Positions 13,501 to 28,500 are shown, counted from the first letter of the stretch. The stretch is 64,000 nt of DNA from Argyresthia goedartella (GCA_949825045.1 OX463806.1:39580208-39644207); one strand, 5' to 3'. The notes: generated by a model not told the origin, from the letters alone. Program-made: numbers and translations.

Positions 13501-16500
13501 AAATTCATTACAAAAAAATCTGCAAAAGAAGGCCTTTAATGTTTTCAGGTTTCAAAATAGCATTAAATGTGATAAATATCTTCACTGAAGCCCTCTAGTA
13601 TAGAGGAAAGAAACTGCAATAATATAAATTTCTTCAAATCCATACTGCGGTATAGAAGACACGCCGTAGAAGACACGGCACGTCTACCTAACCCTACACA
13701 TGTATCCGCAGAACACATACACGAACGCCGAGAAGCTCCTATCCGCCGCAGAGGAGCTGGCTCGCTCCGGAGAGTGCGACCCCGAAGAGGTGCTGTGCGT
13801 AGCGAGGGAGCTGGAGGCGCACGTGGCTGCGTTCGCGGCGAGGGTGGACCGGCGCAGGCGACGGCTGGACCTCGCCGTTATGTTGTACACGCACGAGAAA
13901 GAGGTACATATCTAAGGGCGAACGTGGCGTGCACTCAATGACCTAAATGTCAGAAGCCATTTCAGAATGTTTCGCGCTCGTTTTTTTGTATTATTGTATG
14001 GATCGATTCCAGAACACAGATTAATAAAGAGTTAGGAACTGATTGAATTCTCCGAAAACACATTCAACTAAATAGCGACTCTTGCCACAACGCAATAAAG
14101 TGCAATTCATCCTGCACAGTGCGGCGCTTGAACATCTGATATTCACCAACAAGTTGCCTCTCTTTCTATCGCGTAACTTTATCTCTTCCGACGCTGCATG
14201 TTTAAAGTTAGAGTTATCCTCTTGTGACGAATAATTCATCTGAATATTTTCTTACCAGCTACGAACATTTTATTCTCCATTTGAGATTTATAATATTATA
14301 CAATTACTTAGTGGTCAGAAAACTATTTTACAATGACTCCATAGGTAAAATAAACTAAGTAGATAGGCTTAAGTACGAAACTAAATAGAAATTAAATCTT
14401 AAGTATGAAAATTTAACATTTGATACTTATAGCTAATTATCGATAGAAGTACGTTTCTTTACCTTTCGATGTCCTCAGGAAGTGTGAAAAACGTAGGTTC
14501 TTAGGCTGGTTATTATTTAGGCAGCCAAATGCAACGCAATATCTCTTCGGCTTAATTTTAAAGTAGGCAACTAGGAGAAACGCAAGGCGTACGTGACGTG
14601 CTATCCGGGTGGTGCTCGGCGACCCTCTGAATCTGTCCCCGCAAACGCGGACGCGGATGTACTTGCAGCTTTGCAGCTTGCGGAGTGTCACCGGCCTGTC
14701 CAGAATCAAAAGGATCGCAACAGATAGCAAATATGAGGAACACCTTTGTCCTTAGCTGATCCAGTGGCTGGAGACGCTGCGAAGCGGTGGCGGCGTCTGC
14801 CCCTCGGACGACAGCCCCGAGGCGGCGCGGCGCGCGCTGGAACAGTGCGCGCAGCACCGCGCCGCCAGCCTCGACGCGTGCGCACACACTATCGCGCAGG
14901 GCGAGGCGCTCATGCAGGAGCTCAGGTGATTGAACGATTGCGACCAGCTGGAAATTTACTTAAGTAGAATGAGCTCGACGACAACACAAAATGAAATGTG
15001 GAAATTCACTTAAAAATAGTTGGCAAACTTTAAATCTCATAGATATTGTGTTTTCGTCTAGAGTATTATATAAAACACTCTCTTCTAGGGGATCGGATCA
15101 GCTAACGGGCGTCCCTAAAGTATCTATGATAAAATCGTAGGACCCTGAAAATTTTGGACAATTGTTTGTCAATCTGTAAAGTCAAAGTCAAATTTATTTA
15201 TTACTGTAGATATTTACATATACTTAGAAAACGTCATGTTTTGCCTCTTCTCTTCATTGGACCACTGTGGGAGAAGAAGGGCGTAGAAACTCCCATAGAT
15301 AGATTTTTAGATCTCTTGAAAATTGATTGTGCTTAAGTAATACAAATATTACAATATTAATTATTATAATTAATAAGCAGGAATAAATAATTACTAAATT
15401 ATTAACAGCAAGGACTGTGTTGAGCTTGATTAGAAAGAAAGAAAGAAAGAAAGAAAAAGTATTTGTTTTGCAAAAAAAAAAACAGATAAAAAAGCATTTA
15501 TTATACTGGCAAAATAAGAAGGGTCTCAACATCTGCTGGGGGCAGTTCAAAAATTATAGTAATGTGCTGCTCCCAGCGCTGATTTTCAGACCGTCCCTTA
15601 CATTATAATATATTTAAACTAAAAACTAACAAATATATTATTAAAATTCACAGAATGAGAACTTAACGTAATAAAGTAAACACATAGAATGGGTAGAAAT
15701 AAATGACATAATAAATTTAAAAGTGGGAAATGATTTTTATAAATGTGTAAGAAACAAGTATAATAAAAAATGAAAATAAAAACTGTGCGTGTAAAAAGTA
15801 AAAATAAAATAATATATTGCTATCTTATTCTTAATAAGTTTTTTTTTGATAGAGGCGGGATGTAGAGCGAGGGTATATAGGGGGGGGATGCAAGAAATTT
15901 TGTTGCTATTTTAATGACTTTTTTAATTTAGTTTAAATGTGCTTGTAGACATACATAGTCAGGTCATAAGTTCTGTCACATGTGCAATATGAAATAATTT
16001 AGACATGTTTATTATTTATGTAAACATTTATATAGCAAAATGAACTTAATAAAACATAGATTCTTATGGTAATAAAGTTTATTCAAAATTACCCCCGCGA
16101 TTTTGAATACAGGCCTTTATTCTGCGCGGCCAGTCGTCTATCGCAGCACGATCGAGGTCCATGTTAATATCGGCGGCTGCCTTAATCAAGGATGCCTTGA
16201 GTGACTCCAAATCAGGATGAGGCTTTGAGCAGGCCTTTTCCTCCAAGTGTTGCCATATCTTGTAATCTAACGGACTCAAATCTGGACTGGAGGAGGGCCA
16301 GTCTTCGAGCCGGATGAAGTCGATTTCACGCGCCGCCAGCCAGTCTTGTGTGCTTTTCGCTCTATGAGCTGGCGCAGAAGCTTGTTGGATTACCCAGTGC
16401 CTGTTATTAAACATGGTATGAGAAACAGGTTCCACAAGGTTCTTGAGGACTGTATTTTGATACACAACTGCATTCGTTTTTACGCATTTTTCACAAAAAT

Positions 16501-19500
16501 GTACCTCAGTTAAGCCCCCCCAATAAGAGACTCCCAACCAAACCATGAGCGAGGATGGAAAATGACCTCGTTGGACACGCGGCATACGGTTGCTCGCTTC
16601 TTCACTGCTGTGTGCGTACACCTTATCATTTTGTTTGTTGTAGCTCTCTTCCACGGTGAAAATTTTTTCATCCGAAAAAAGAATTTCCCGATGCTTTTTT
16701 CCCGCGTACCGCTTCAACAAAGCGCGGCATCTCTTCAGTCTCAGGTCCATTAAACGAGCGTCCAAACGATGTCCTGTTTTTCTTCGATATGCTCTAAGCC
16801 CTAAGTCTTCATTTAACACCCTTTTCACCGTGGTCCTGCTTAACCCCATCTGAAGGGCCAACAGTTTCTGCTTACGTATGGGATTTTTTTGAATTCGCGC
16901 CTTCACAGCTTTTATCACTGCTGGAGTCCTAACAGAGCGAGGGCGACCACTTCTTGACCTGTCATCTACACTAGAGTCTTCATTGTATCGTTTTATGGTA
17001 CGATAAACGAATCTTTTGGTTATATTCAAATTGTTCAGTAAGTCGAAAATCTGAATTGGCGCGTAACCGCAACGACGCAAAGCAAAAACTGCGACACGGT
17101 CTTCTTTAAGTGTCCACTCCATATTTAAAAATGAGGAAAATTCTAAAAAGTACACATTTTTATTTTCATGAAAAATTCGAAATTCGAATTCAATAAACTT
17201 TTTTGTGCCCGGGGTTCTAAATTCAAAAGTTTTTATTGTGTGACAGAACTTATGACCTGACTGTGTATTTTCTCTTAGGGGTGACGCCAAGGTATTCCAT
17301 ATTTTGGCGGTTTTGTATGAGAATCCACCACATTCCCCGGCGGATTTTCTTTGCGGGATCTGCAATTTTGATCGGGTGTAGTCTGTATGGGGGATATCTC
17401 TCTTCCATCTGATCTTCTCATACAGATATATTGTTTTTTTACGCTTGATATTTTTTGTGAGGTGCAAGCCAGTTCTCGTCGTGCGGCCTTTTTAAGAATA
17501 CCCTTTTCATTTAAGAATGGCGTAATATGTGCCCTTCTTAGGACATTAAAACAAAAACGAAAACGTTAACCCGATACAGTCCCATCATTTAAATAATCTT
17601 GAACATTGTAATATCCCTTTTACGACACAGTCGCTTTAACATGCTTTTTAAATTTCTCAAATGGCAATTTCAAAATCTCCACAGGTATCTTATTGTAGTA
17701 AAGAATGCACTAACCCTTGAAAGAATTGCTAACCTTCGCGAGTCTAAAACGGGACGCAACTAGTCTGTGATTATTTCTTAGTTAAACATTACAGCTATCG
17801 CTAAGTTGGGAAATGTTGTAAGGTTCTTGCGTACATCCATTATATTTTCGAAAATAAATTGACCAGCTGCAGTTAGTATGTTAATTTATTTAAAAAGCTC
17901 TTTTAAAGAGTCTGTTCATTTTAAATGATAAAATGCTCAAATAGCTCATAAAAAATAAAAAAATAGTTTGAATATCCGCTGCTTTTCCCTACCATAAGAT
18001 ACCATAGGACATGACATTATGAAAGTAAATAAAATATTAGCCTAAATGTAGCCACATCTCTGTTTTGTCGGATGTTCCTAACAGCGTATTTTTTATTTTA
18101 TTTTATTTGGGACATCAACAGCACATAGATAAACAAATTACAACGAACAAAGATACAAAATTAAAGCCAGTAACAGATATCCACAAAAATACAAGAGATA
18201 AATTTAAATTGAGAAACTTAAACAGATATGTAGAACAGTGTGCAAACTTAATAAATAAGATCTCTTACATGTATATAGAGTTAATAGACAGTTATGTTTA
18301 TTATGATGTTTATTTAAAGGTATATGTAGAATAAAGAAATAAATGATGTAAGATTTATGACGTGTTTGTGTGAGAGTGCATGTGTGAGGTTCACTTATTC
18401 CTCCTTGATATTGTGTAATTTTTTAAAAATGTCCTAACGGAATTTCGCCTTATACGATGCAAACGGATCGAAATTGTTATAAAGTTTATTAAATTGATTG
18501 GTAAGGCGAACCATTGTTGAATTTTGAGCATAACTGGTATGCGTGAGGGGGATAGCAAAAAGCCTTTTGGAAGTTTGACGAGTACGGCGCGATGGGACAC
18601 TGAAAGATAGTTCAGAGAGAAGAGGTGAAGAATCAAGGTGGCCCGATAGAATATCATGGAATAAGCCGCAGAATTTAATTTACCAGCTAGTTTACTATAG
18701 TTTACTATGTGGGGTCCCCACTGCAATTTGCTATCAATGGTTATTCCAAGAAACTTCGTATCATTTACTAATTCTAACGCGTTGCTGTCTAACACTAAAC
18801 TGGTTTCAACTTGCCTGACATTTGGAGGTGAGAATTTGATACATTTGGTTTTGCTAGCGTTTAACAATAAATTATTAACTGTGAACCAATTCAAGGTTAC
18901 AGACAATACACCATTAACATCATCAAAATATTCTTTTTTGTCTTTCAATTTTGAAGATCAATGAAGTATCATAGGCAAACAACACTACGTCAGTCAATTT
19001 CTCCACCATGAAAGGCAGATCGTTAATTTATACCAGGAATAAGAAAGGGCCTAATATGGAACCTTGTGGGACGCCAATTTTTACACCCGTTCCATCAGAT
19101 TTAATGCCTTTGACTTCTGCCTTTTGAATAATATTGCTTAAGTATGATCTTCCTAGATCCAACGCTGTATTTCTAACTCCGTAATGACTTGGTTATACCT
19201 GCTTCCGTAGTCGATTTACTCCTAGTGAAACCGTATTGTTTGGCGTGGAGTTGTTTTACGGTTGAAGTGTGAGAGCATTTGATTGAGCATAATCTTTTCA
19301 AATGTTTTACTTAGTGCTGGAAGAACAGATATTGGTCTGAAGTTTGAAGAATCACTCTTGTCTCCCGACTTGAACATAGGTATCAGTTTACTGTGTTTCA
19401 TGAGGTCTGGGAAAACTCCATCGTCAACACATTTATTGAATGTATAAGCTTAGTCTGGGGCTATAACTAGTATTACAGAATCAATGACTCTGACTAATAT

Positions 19501-22500
19501 ACCCCACAGGTCTTCGGTATTTTTTAAGTTAAGTAATCTAAACATTTTTACAATGTCCTGGGGATATACATGACGAAATTTTAAATATACATTGACGCTA
19601 GTTGTATTGTTTTTATAGGGTTCCGTACCCGAAGGGTGCCAAACGGGACCCTATTACTAAATAAGCCTCCGCTGTCCGTCTGTCACCAGGCTGTAGCTCA
19701 TGAACCGTGACAGTTAGACAGTTGAAATTTTCACAGAGGATGTATTTCTGTTGCCGCTATATCAACAAATATTAAAAAACAGAATAAATATATATTTAAG
19801 GGGGCTCCCTACAACAAACGTGATGTTTTTGCTCGTTTTTGCTCGATATTGATAACGGCAATAGGTAGATGCTTGAATTATTCAGAGAATATTAAGTTAT
19901 ATAATTAATTCACTTTGAAAATAAATAATTAAATTAAAATAAAATTAATATGGGGGGCTCACATACAACAAACGTGATTTTTGCTGTTTTTATGGATAAT
20001 GGTACGGAACTCTTTTGGCGGAATGGCCGGTTTTTAACAAAATCTCTGCTTCATATGGAGATGAATTTAGACGCTCTGTCGTGAGTAAGGGGTACATTGG
20101 TGAAGAAAGTATCGAAAGCTCGAGAAAACTCAGCGTTGGATTTAACAACATCATCACTTATCTTTAGGTATAGGTTTTTGCTACTCTATCTGCTACCTAT
20201 TGTAAATACCTAATCTAAAACATTCAACAAGCATTCGACAAACACGTAAACTATAGTATGGTATTATATTATGGGGGAATTGTTGTGAAAATAAGGATAT
20301 TTTTATTCTACAAAAGAAATGTGGTAGAATACTTACAAATATTGACCAAATGGTATCTTGTAGATCTTATTTTGTAAAACTCCAAATACTTACTTTAACT
20401 TCTATCTATATATTAGAATCTTGCAAATTTGTAAGAAAACATGGTAACTTATACTCCCCTCTAGAAAATAAAAATAAAAGGAATAATCGAGACCAAAATA
20501 AATTAAAGAAACCATTTTCAAAGTTAGACCTCGTGTCTTCTAGTCCCCATCATATGGCCATCAAAATATACATTCACATACCAAATTACTTAAAAAACAT
20601 AGAGAAAGAAACACTATTCATTACTTATTTAAAGAAGGTTCCTCATTGAAAAATGCTATTATGATGTGAAAGAATTTTTCAATGATAAAATTAGGTAAAC
20701 GTTTCTAGTCGCTAATTACTTGCTCATTACATGTTATTACTAATTTAATGTTTATATAATTTACTCTTAATTTATTTCTTTATTATTAATAATAATAATC
20801 TCTACAATATTTTTCTAATTTTTCTATACAATTTTGAAAATAAATGTAATCATCCTATTTTTCGTAAAATGGACAACTGGCTGTCCTTCGCATGTTGCTG
20901 TGCCCTAGCAGGGCGTCACAATGTACTAACTTTTATTCTACCACCTTGTGAAATTTCGTGACTGCAGTAAACTATTATGAATTATGAATTATGAACACTG
21001 AAAACCCAAGTGTCGCTTTCACGAGGCTTAAGGGTCCCGAGATTTCACTGGGGTACTTTTTTGATCTATTTGAACAGCCTTACAAAATTTAGGAAAATAG
21101 TATAAATAAAAGGACTCCCTCTACTATTATTCTCCCTCTTTTTCATTTCTTGACTTCATACTACCTACGTTCAAAATGTATAACCTTTAAATTTCTCTTA
21201 AGGCTTCCGTTACAGAAGATTATTTCATAAAACCCTTTAACGTGACAAATCTTGTTCAATGAGGTTGGCCGGATTTGTGTTTAATCATGTAAGAGTATTC
21301 TAAAGATTCGGACTTACCCACCGATCTTATACAGAAACTTAGTGCTCCAACGACCTTCGAGCGTTAACCCGCGTTAACTATGTACTTAAGTTAAAGTAAG
21401 TCTTGCGAACACTACCACATACTCTTGGTAACTACCCAACACACTCCTTTGGCAATCTCCGAGAACGCGAATTTCCGGAGCAAACGGAGCAACGTCCTCA
21501 AACCAAACCCACTTGGGGCGCCGCACCTTGGTCGTGTCCACCTAGGCATCTGGTTACATACTCTTACTACTACATGTTTCCACATGCCAAATAGTTACAA
21601 TCCTAAACAAAAGACGATTCTTAATTTTGCCCGCCCTATTCGCTCCGATGTTGGATGTCAAGAGATATTTGAGATTTGAGTCCGTATTCTATTTATAAGT
21701 GGCTGTCGTGGTGCGATTTATTCTACACTAACTGCCCGTGGCGCGTCTCATAGAAAATCGCAGTACTCATTGATTATTTGATTATTCGGCTGTTCTATTT
21801 GTGATGTTTATATTTTTCTCTCCGTAAGCACCTCCCCGAGACTTCAACGAATAGTTTAAAAAAAGTTCATCCAAGTCGGTCCCGCCGTTTCCCATATTTG
21901 GGCTTATCAACACATTTTTATTTATATATATTTTATATGATTATGCCCCATTGTTCTTCACCTGTCCAATGTTCCAAACGATCTAACATTATGAATGGAG
22001 CTTGTTTAAACGAATGATATCAATGAAATAAATTTCCGTATTGTATGTATTGTAATAAATGTTTTTTCGTACTGTTATGGTAGTAAACCGACGCTATAGC
22101 GCAGCATTATTAATAGAACAATCCCACTAATATTATAAATGTGAAATTTTGTAAGTTTTGATGTTTGTTACTCAATCAAGCAAAATCCCCTCAATGGATT
22201 CGAAGTTGCGGGCCCCAGCTGGATGGATTGTATTGTATGAAGTGGAAGGCTTCATTCAGCGCCCACTTCCGTTGCGCTCCATTATTTCTGCAATGAACAA
22301 CTATAACAAAAGCATTGTTGGGATGCGACCCAGTTCATCTCAGTCCCAGATAGGTATAGGTTGCACTTTATTCCTCTACTATTTATGCTTTATGGCCTAG
22401 ATTCACGCCATTGATTTTAAAATACATGACAGATGCAACACATCGTTTTAGTCATATTTAAAGGGGTTGTTAGGGACATCGTTATGAACAACTATCACTA

Positions 22501-25500
22501 TGAAACCAATTTGATTAGAGCAATTTTATTATTCACTCCTCTATACATTTTGGTCCAGGCGATTGTATGGAGAAGTGAAAACTAAAGTTGATCTGATTAA
22601 CTCGGGTATATTAAACGTATGCAATTCATTAATAGTAGCTTTATCCTTTGATAAATTACTTTATTATCGATATTCGATTAAAAATGTCGTTGGTGTCCTA
22701 TTTGCCTATCTGTCAGATCTCTATACTGCGACCTTCCTTCGTTCCTGATGCCTATCCCTATCAATATAATACTTCGGTCTACTCTGCCTTGTTACCTGTC
22801 CTTACCTACCCTTACCTGCCCGCCGAAGTCTGTGCAACACTTTTGTATATAAATGGTATATAAATACTTAGATAACCAACACAAATATTAAAATTTATAT
22901 TCTTTATATATAGGCACATACATTTCTTCTCGGCCCACATTAGGATACCCTGTGTTGTGGGAACCAGAAACAGCGACATCACACACATAGAAACATCCAA
23001 TAATTGACATTTTTTTTTCTTTATTCCCAGCCGAGATACATATTCATAATTCTTTATTGCACACAAATATTTAAAAAAGTTACAGTAAAATAAAATACAG
23101 GTACAAAGGCGAGCTTATCTCTAAAAAGAGATTTCTTCCAGCAAACCAAGGCATTATAGGAATTGGTATCATAAAAAGGTAGACAGTGCACAATAAATGC
23201 TATAAATAAAATGCCTAGGAATAAATTAAATACCTATAAAATACAGACAGGAAATACAAAATAATTACCGGTATATATTACATAAACTTTACATATAATA
23301 ATATAAATAAAAAGAGAGAGGTAGTGCTCTTTAATACGTTTCTTAAAAGAGAAAAGAGTGGGACTGTCTCTTATAGTGCAAGAAAGTGCGTTCCAGAGTC
23401 GGACCGCCCGCAACATGAAAGAGTGTTTATACGCAGCCTTGTTGTGCCGCGGAGTGGCTAAAAGTGAGACAGTGTGAGATCTCCGGTGCCGATCTCCCGA
23501 AAAGAGTTACTCAAAACCGTCTCGAAGGTAGTTAGGGTAGCTCGGATTTTTCAAGATATTGCACAGATAATAAATAATGTGGGAGTCTCGGCGACGACGA
23601 ATCGGAAGCCAACTTTTTGTTATATTGAGAAACATGGTCGAATTTGCGCACTCCGAAGATAAATCGAAGGGGATCGAACCCGGGACCGGCCTTGATAGGT
23701 AGACTCAACCGCAGCGCCACAGAGGTCGTCAGATAAACCGCTCACTGCCCTATCCTTGCCTTCTTCGTGTTGTTGCTTTGTATAATAAAGCTTTAGACCA
23801 ATCTCTTCTGCGTTTCCTCTTCTTCTGCAATATAGCAACCACTAGAATTAGAAGAGTAAGGTACTGCTACCATTGCATGCTTAACAGCTTTATTCACTGT
23901 ATGACAGTTTATTCTCCACTTTCTCTCATGACTCATGTACGCCTACGTAGGGAATGCAAGCTCGACCCGAGATCGCCAAGTCGAGATCTTGCAAGACAAG
24001 AAATCTCAATCTCGCGAATCCTGTCCTTTTCGGGATCTCGCGTACTTATTGAAAAAACGGTCTTTTATTCCACATCATCATTGCGTTTGCGGTTTTGCGC
24101 TACCTAACCTCATCCACTGACGGCACAACATTAATTAAACCACAAACCAAATTCTTTATTAATTTTACTTAATAGTAAATAATGAGTATAGGCCGAGTAC
24201 ATTTTTTGGGGACCAGGGTACTCGTAGTAATACCCATTTCTACTTGAAATTAACCACTATAAATAATAATTTTTAAGTTTTGGAGAATACAATCTAATGT
24301 ATTGAAGTTCATAGCCTTGTTTTATGTTTGAAAGTGATTTATTTTACGTTCATCAAAACACAGAAAAAAATGTTTTGTTCAATTGTAATTAGACATAATA
24401 AAATATTATGGATTAAGTCGAAGTTCTGTTGGGTATTTTTAAACGACTTCAAAAAAAGTAGAGGGATTTCAATTCGGTTGTATTGTTTTTAATATTCGTT
24501 ACCTCGTAATTGGTATTATTTATGAACTGATTTGATTTTTGACCGATCCAGCAAAGCGCGTAAAGCATCTCCGTTGCAGGATTGGGAAAAAATGCTTTCG
24601 TATGTCCGGATGTGGGTCCGGATGTTGTCCTCTACAGGCCGCATTTCGCAACTGATTCTCGTGAATGTTTGTGAGCAGATTCGATAATTAAATAGTTTTT
24701 TTTTGTAGACTCAGTTTTTGTAAATTTTTCAAAATTGCGTAGATGTAGGGGTTTTAAAATTTCGTTGTCGTTGGTTTTGTAGAGATCTCTAGAGTAACAG
24801 GCTCTATAATTTTACATCTATATAATTCTACAGCTCACAGAGCCACTAGTTTTTATTTAATTTAAAAGAAAGGACTTTCAGTTTCGTTCCAGTTTTTGAA
24901 TGTTTGAAATCGGTGTAGTAGTTGGTTTTCTAAATATCAAAAACTGTAATTATGATGTCATCCATGTAAATAAAATTACGTATTATTGCTTTCCTGTGAC
25001 TTTTCAATGGTGTTTATATTGAAAAACACTTAAGAAGCACAATTCAAGATTAGATCACCTGATATAAGAGAATATTACCTGTTTACTGTCATTGTCATGA
25101 GATGAATTCTGGCTTGTACCGTCTATTCATTTATATGTAAAACTAAGACATTCCTCGATCAAAAGAACCATTTATGCTTATAGTTGTATTATATGTTCTA
25201 TAGTTGTTTTAAGTAGTTATTGCCATAAAAAAACCAGCTCCGACACAATAAATGAACCATTAAGTCTAAAAGGTTTCTTGTTTCCTTGTTAGGCTGTAAC
25301 TTTCGAACCACCATACCATTTTTTTATAAAACATGGCTACGAACTATCGAAGGGAAGTCTACTTCCATTTACAGAAAACCCCATTAAAATCCTTCCACCC
25401 ATTTGAACAGCAGAAATCCGCGGACAGATACACACACGCACACACCCTCAAACAGACACACCCTCACACAGATACACCTACACACACCCTCACACAGCCC

Positions 25501-25528
25501 TACACACACACACACACACACACATACA

Positions 25529-25572
<44 letters not shown>

Positions 25573-28500
25573 AACACCCTCTTGACACACACACACACAC
25601 ACAAAGATGAAGCTTCAAACTTATAACACTCCTTTTTTCCGTCAGGGATTAACAATAATCCGTCACACACACATACACACCCTCTTGACACACACACTCA
25701 CACACACAAAGATGAAGCTTCAAACTTATAACACTCCTTTTTTCCGTCAGGAATTAACAATAATCCGTCTTACTTTTTCCGTCTTACGCCTTGATTTTGG
25801 CGGCACAATAGATGTTTCAAACATGTTGATATTTTAATGAGACTAAGAATTCGACGACTCTGTATAAGAACAAAATAGCATCAACTTATACGTATTCCTT
25901 ATTGAACACAGATATATAAACATGTAACATTCAAATAAATGCATATGTGAATATGCATAAAAAGGCGAGCTTATCTCTAAAACAAGTTTTTTCGTCCCTT
26001 TTCCCGTTCAGGGGGGCAGCAGCTGCATAGATAATATTCTGGTTTAGCTAGTGATTCATATTTTGAACTCGTAAACGAACGCAACTCGAATGTCGATGTC
26101 GCGGAGCTCTAAGCTGGCTCGCGATTCCGGTAGTAAAATGTCGGTTCAGTGAAAATGACTCGATGACGACTGTCAACTTTAGATGTCCACTAAAGTTGGC
26201 CGTCGTCGTCAGGTATATGTCGCCACTGCGTCGCGTATCTAACGACTTTGTAATTTATTTGGTGAATTCAACCTATGAGGCCAACACTGCAAAGAGTTTC
26301 GTTCATCCGAGGTTACAGAGGTTAAAGAGTTTCGTTAATCGACGACCGGTTTAGCCTAGCGGGTAGTGACCCTGCCTACGAAGCCGACGGTCCTGGGTTC
26401 GAATCCCGGTAAGGACAAATATTTGTGTGATGAGCATGAATATTTGTTTCTTAGTCTTGGATGTTTTTTATGTATTTACATAAGTATTTATCTATATTAA
26501 ATATATAGATGTCACAGCCTTGTTGAGCTTCGTGTTGGCCGGGCCTAGTTCGGTTTGTGTGAGCTTGTCCTCTAATATTACTATTACTATTATTTATTAA
26601 TCAAAAATGAATCGAATCGAAAGTCAATAGAACTTTGCTGTTGACTATGTTGGACAAGTCTCAGACACACCGGGCCCCTACCAAAAAGTTATGCGTAATC
26701 TTCTTCATTGCCCGAATTCATATTGTCCGAATGCCAAATAATTAGTAGGTACAGTACGATTATTTTTTCTTTTCCGCTCGAAATTTCTCGGTTTAGTCGC
26801 TGAAGTTAGTTTTTTACCTAGAGTTAATAAACTCCTAGACATAACCCACAACACATGATCAAGACAAATGGTAACAGATTTGAACTATGGTTTAAGAGAT
26901 GATACCTGTCGGGTTTGGCAAAGAGTAAGTAAGTAAAGCAAAGAGTTGTGCTAAGATATATGTTCGTGAGGAAGAAATTTTAACTGAAGAAGAAAAACTT
27001 GATGTATTTAGTGACAGCTTTATAATCGATGTGTCTGATTCAGACAGTGAAAGTGATTGTGCGTGTGACACATCTATGTAATTTATAGATCAACTCTCCA
27101 AAATGTGACTTCGGTACATTACTTTTTTCTACTATAAGGTAAGTAGTATTGTGATGAATATGAAGCAATGTATATTTTCTTCCGATCTGTGCCGATAAAA
27201 GCCGAGAAGTGTTGAGCGGTGAAGAAATAATAATCGTATTTTACCTACAGTTGACAGTGGCCGACGCTTCACTATAACTGAGTGGTCATTTTGCTACCGG
27301 AATCGGGGCCCTGGTATTTAGATTATGCGAATAAAAATTACCGGCCGCTACCCATTTATGGTCAGAGAACCCGTCTGGTTGGCGACGCAGGCGCAGCGTG
27401 TTGCTCAACATGTGAAAAACTCGCCTTTTCGTTTGATCCCAGTCCCTCGGAGTGGTACGATGTGATGAATAGATCTCACTTCATTGGTTACGCCGAAGAG
27501 CCAACACTTCATCAGCTTTATAAAAATCGGAAAGCCTTTTTTTATCCAGTTGCGTCAAAAGGGGCAATTTGTGAGATATTTAACGATTAGGCATATGGTT
27601 GAGTAAACTGCACTTACTTAGGTAGTATTCGAAAGTGGCAGGATATTACACGGGGTTATTAGATTATTTGATTATCGACATTAGGCAGATAAGTACGCCA
27701 TTTCAATATAGATCGAGGTAGAGACAAATTAACTGTAAAACGTAATCCATGAAATAGTTGATGAGACTTACAGTTCTTTCGCTCCCTCCGACATGAATCA
27801 GAAGAAATTTATTCTAGAGCTAAGTAATTGAAATTCTCCCATGTAATTTTACTTTCCTTGTCCCTCTATGACTAACCATAATCGTCCCAAAACCAGTTCT
27901 CACATCCGTTTATAGTATTGCTCCCGAGGACATTATAAATAATCACCAGTTGTTTTAATATGAATCAGCTCCATAAGAACCCGTTTCTGCCACAAGACTA
28001 CCCATCTACCTATAGGCTTACAGAAGAGCTCTTGCAAAAACGTTGCTTACGGACCGTGAATTGGCCGTTTGAAGTCGCTTGCACCGTCAAACACAAGCTA
28101 GCTGCATCTCTCAAAGGCTGTTTAGTTACGTTACTGAACAGTCTCCTGTAGGATCTCTCCGGGAAGGTAATTTGAGTCATAAAATGTACCCGTGTTGGTG
28201 GAGCTATTGCTCAGTCTAGACCGGAACACTCAAGCTGAGGAGGTGACTATATGGACTCAATCAATGCATCTAACATCGTGGTTACAAGGGGCCTTATGTC
28301 ATAACGGACAACTCAAAGTCTCTAGTGAGCTCTAACTTTCAGTTATTATAGCTATCGGTGCATAAAATGGTGTCGTCCGTTTTGCGTGATTACTTTTTCC
28401 CATCCACAATCCGCACAAGGCGAGGGGTGTATAAAAAGCAGCTGTATTTTATCCATTGAACCGTTTGCTGTTGTTGAAAGGCTGTCAGTTCGGAGCACGC

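Larger units (their letters stand above)
15180..17560 (-). pseudogene. LINE 3' end split by a maT transposon
   Basis: On the - strand, 17480-17266 codes a reverse-transcriptase C-terminal segment ([20 protein letters not shown] resembles the FSYRGAKLWNSLP motif). After the maT insertion, the 3' untranslated part continues at 15953 and ends near 15180 with aataaatttgactttgactt. Frames are open only in part. The insertion shows the LINE is older than the maT copy. Confidence 0.65.
17600..20165 (-). pseudogene. non-LTR retrotransposon (reverse transcriptase), copy 1, with nested insertions
   Basis: On the - strand: finger/palm region from about 20165, then [12 protein letters not shown] (19090-19050), then FAYDTS, where the catalytic FADD has its first Asp changed to Tyr. 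[18 protein letters not shown] and [15 protein letters not shown] follow near 18930-18710, and a C-terminal part is at 18050-17630. Stops interrupt it. The same element lies on the + strand at 48235-50310. Two foreign pieces split it: 18088-18655 and 19616-20034. Confidence 0.85.

Noticed and set aside
18065..18334. 89-codon + strand frame
   Set aside because: Lies over the 3' end of a - strand LINE insertion; A-rich composition explains it.
23661..23733. tRNA gene on the - strand
   Set aside because: Same SINE family head as at 5527 and 50898; no acceptor-stem pairing found.
25333..25697. Frames rich in Thr-His or Val-Cys
   Set aside because: Products of CA/TG microsatellites.
26346..26420. 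tRNA gene
   Set aside because: A and B box-like motifs exist, but the sequence continues into a SINE body and I could not fold a complete cloverleaf.
27282..27590. 102-codon frame as a gene
   Set aside because: No recognisable motif; its start overlaps a transposon-end-like sequence; AT-rich intronic context.
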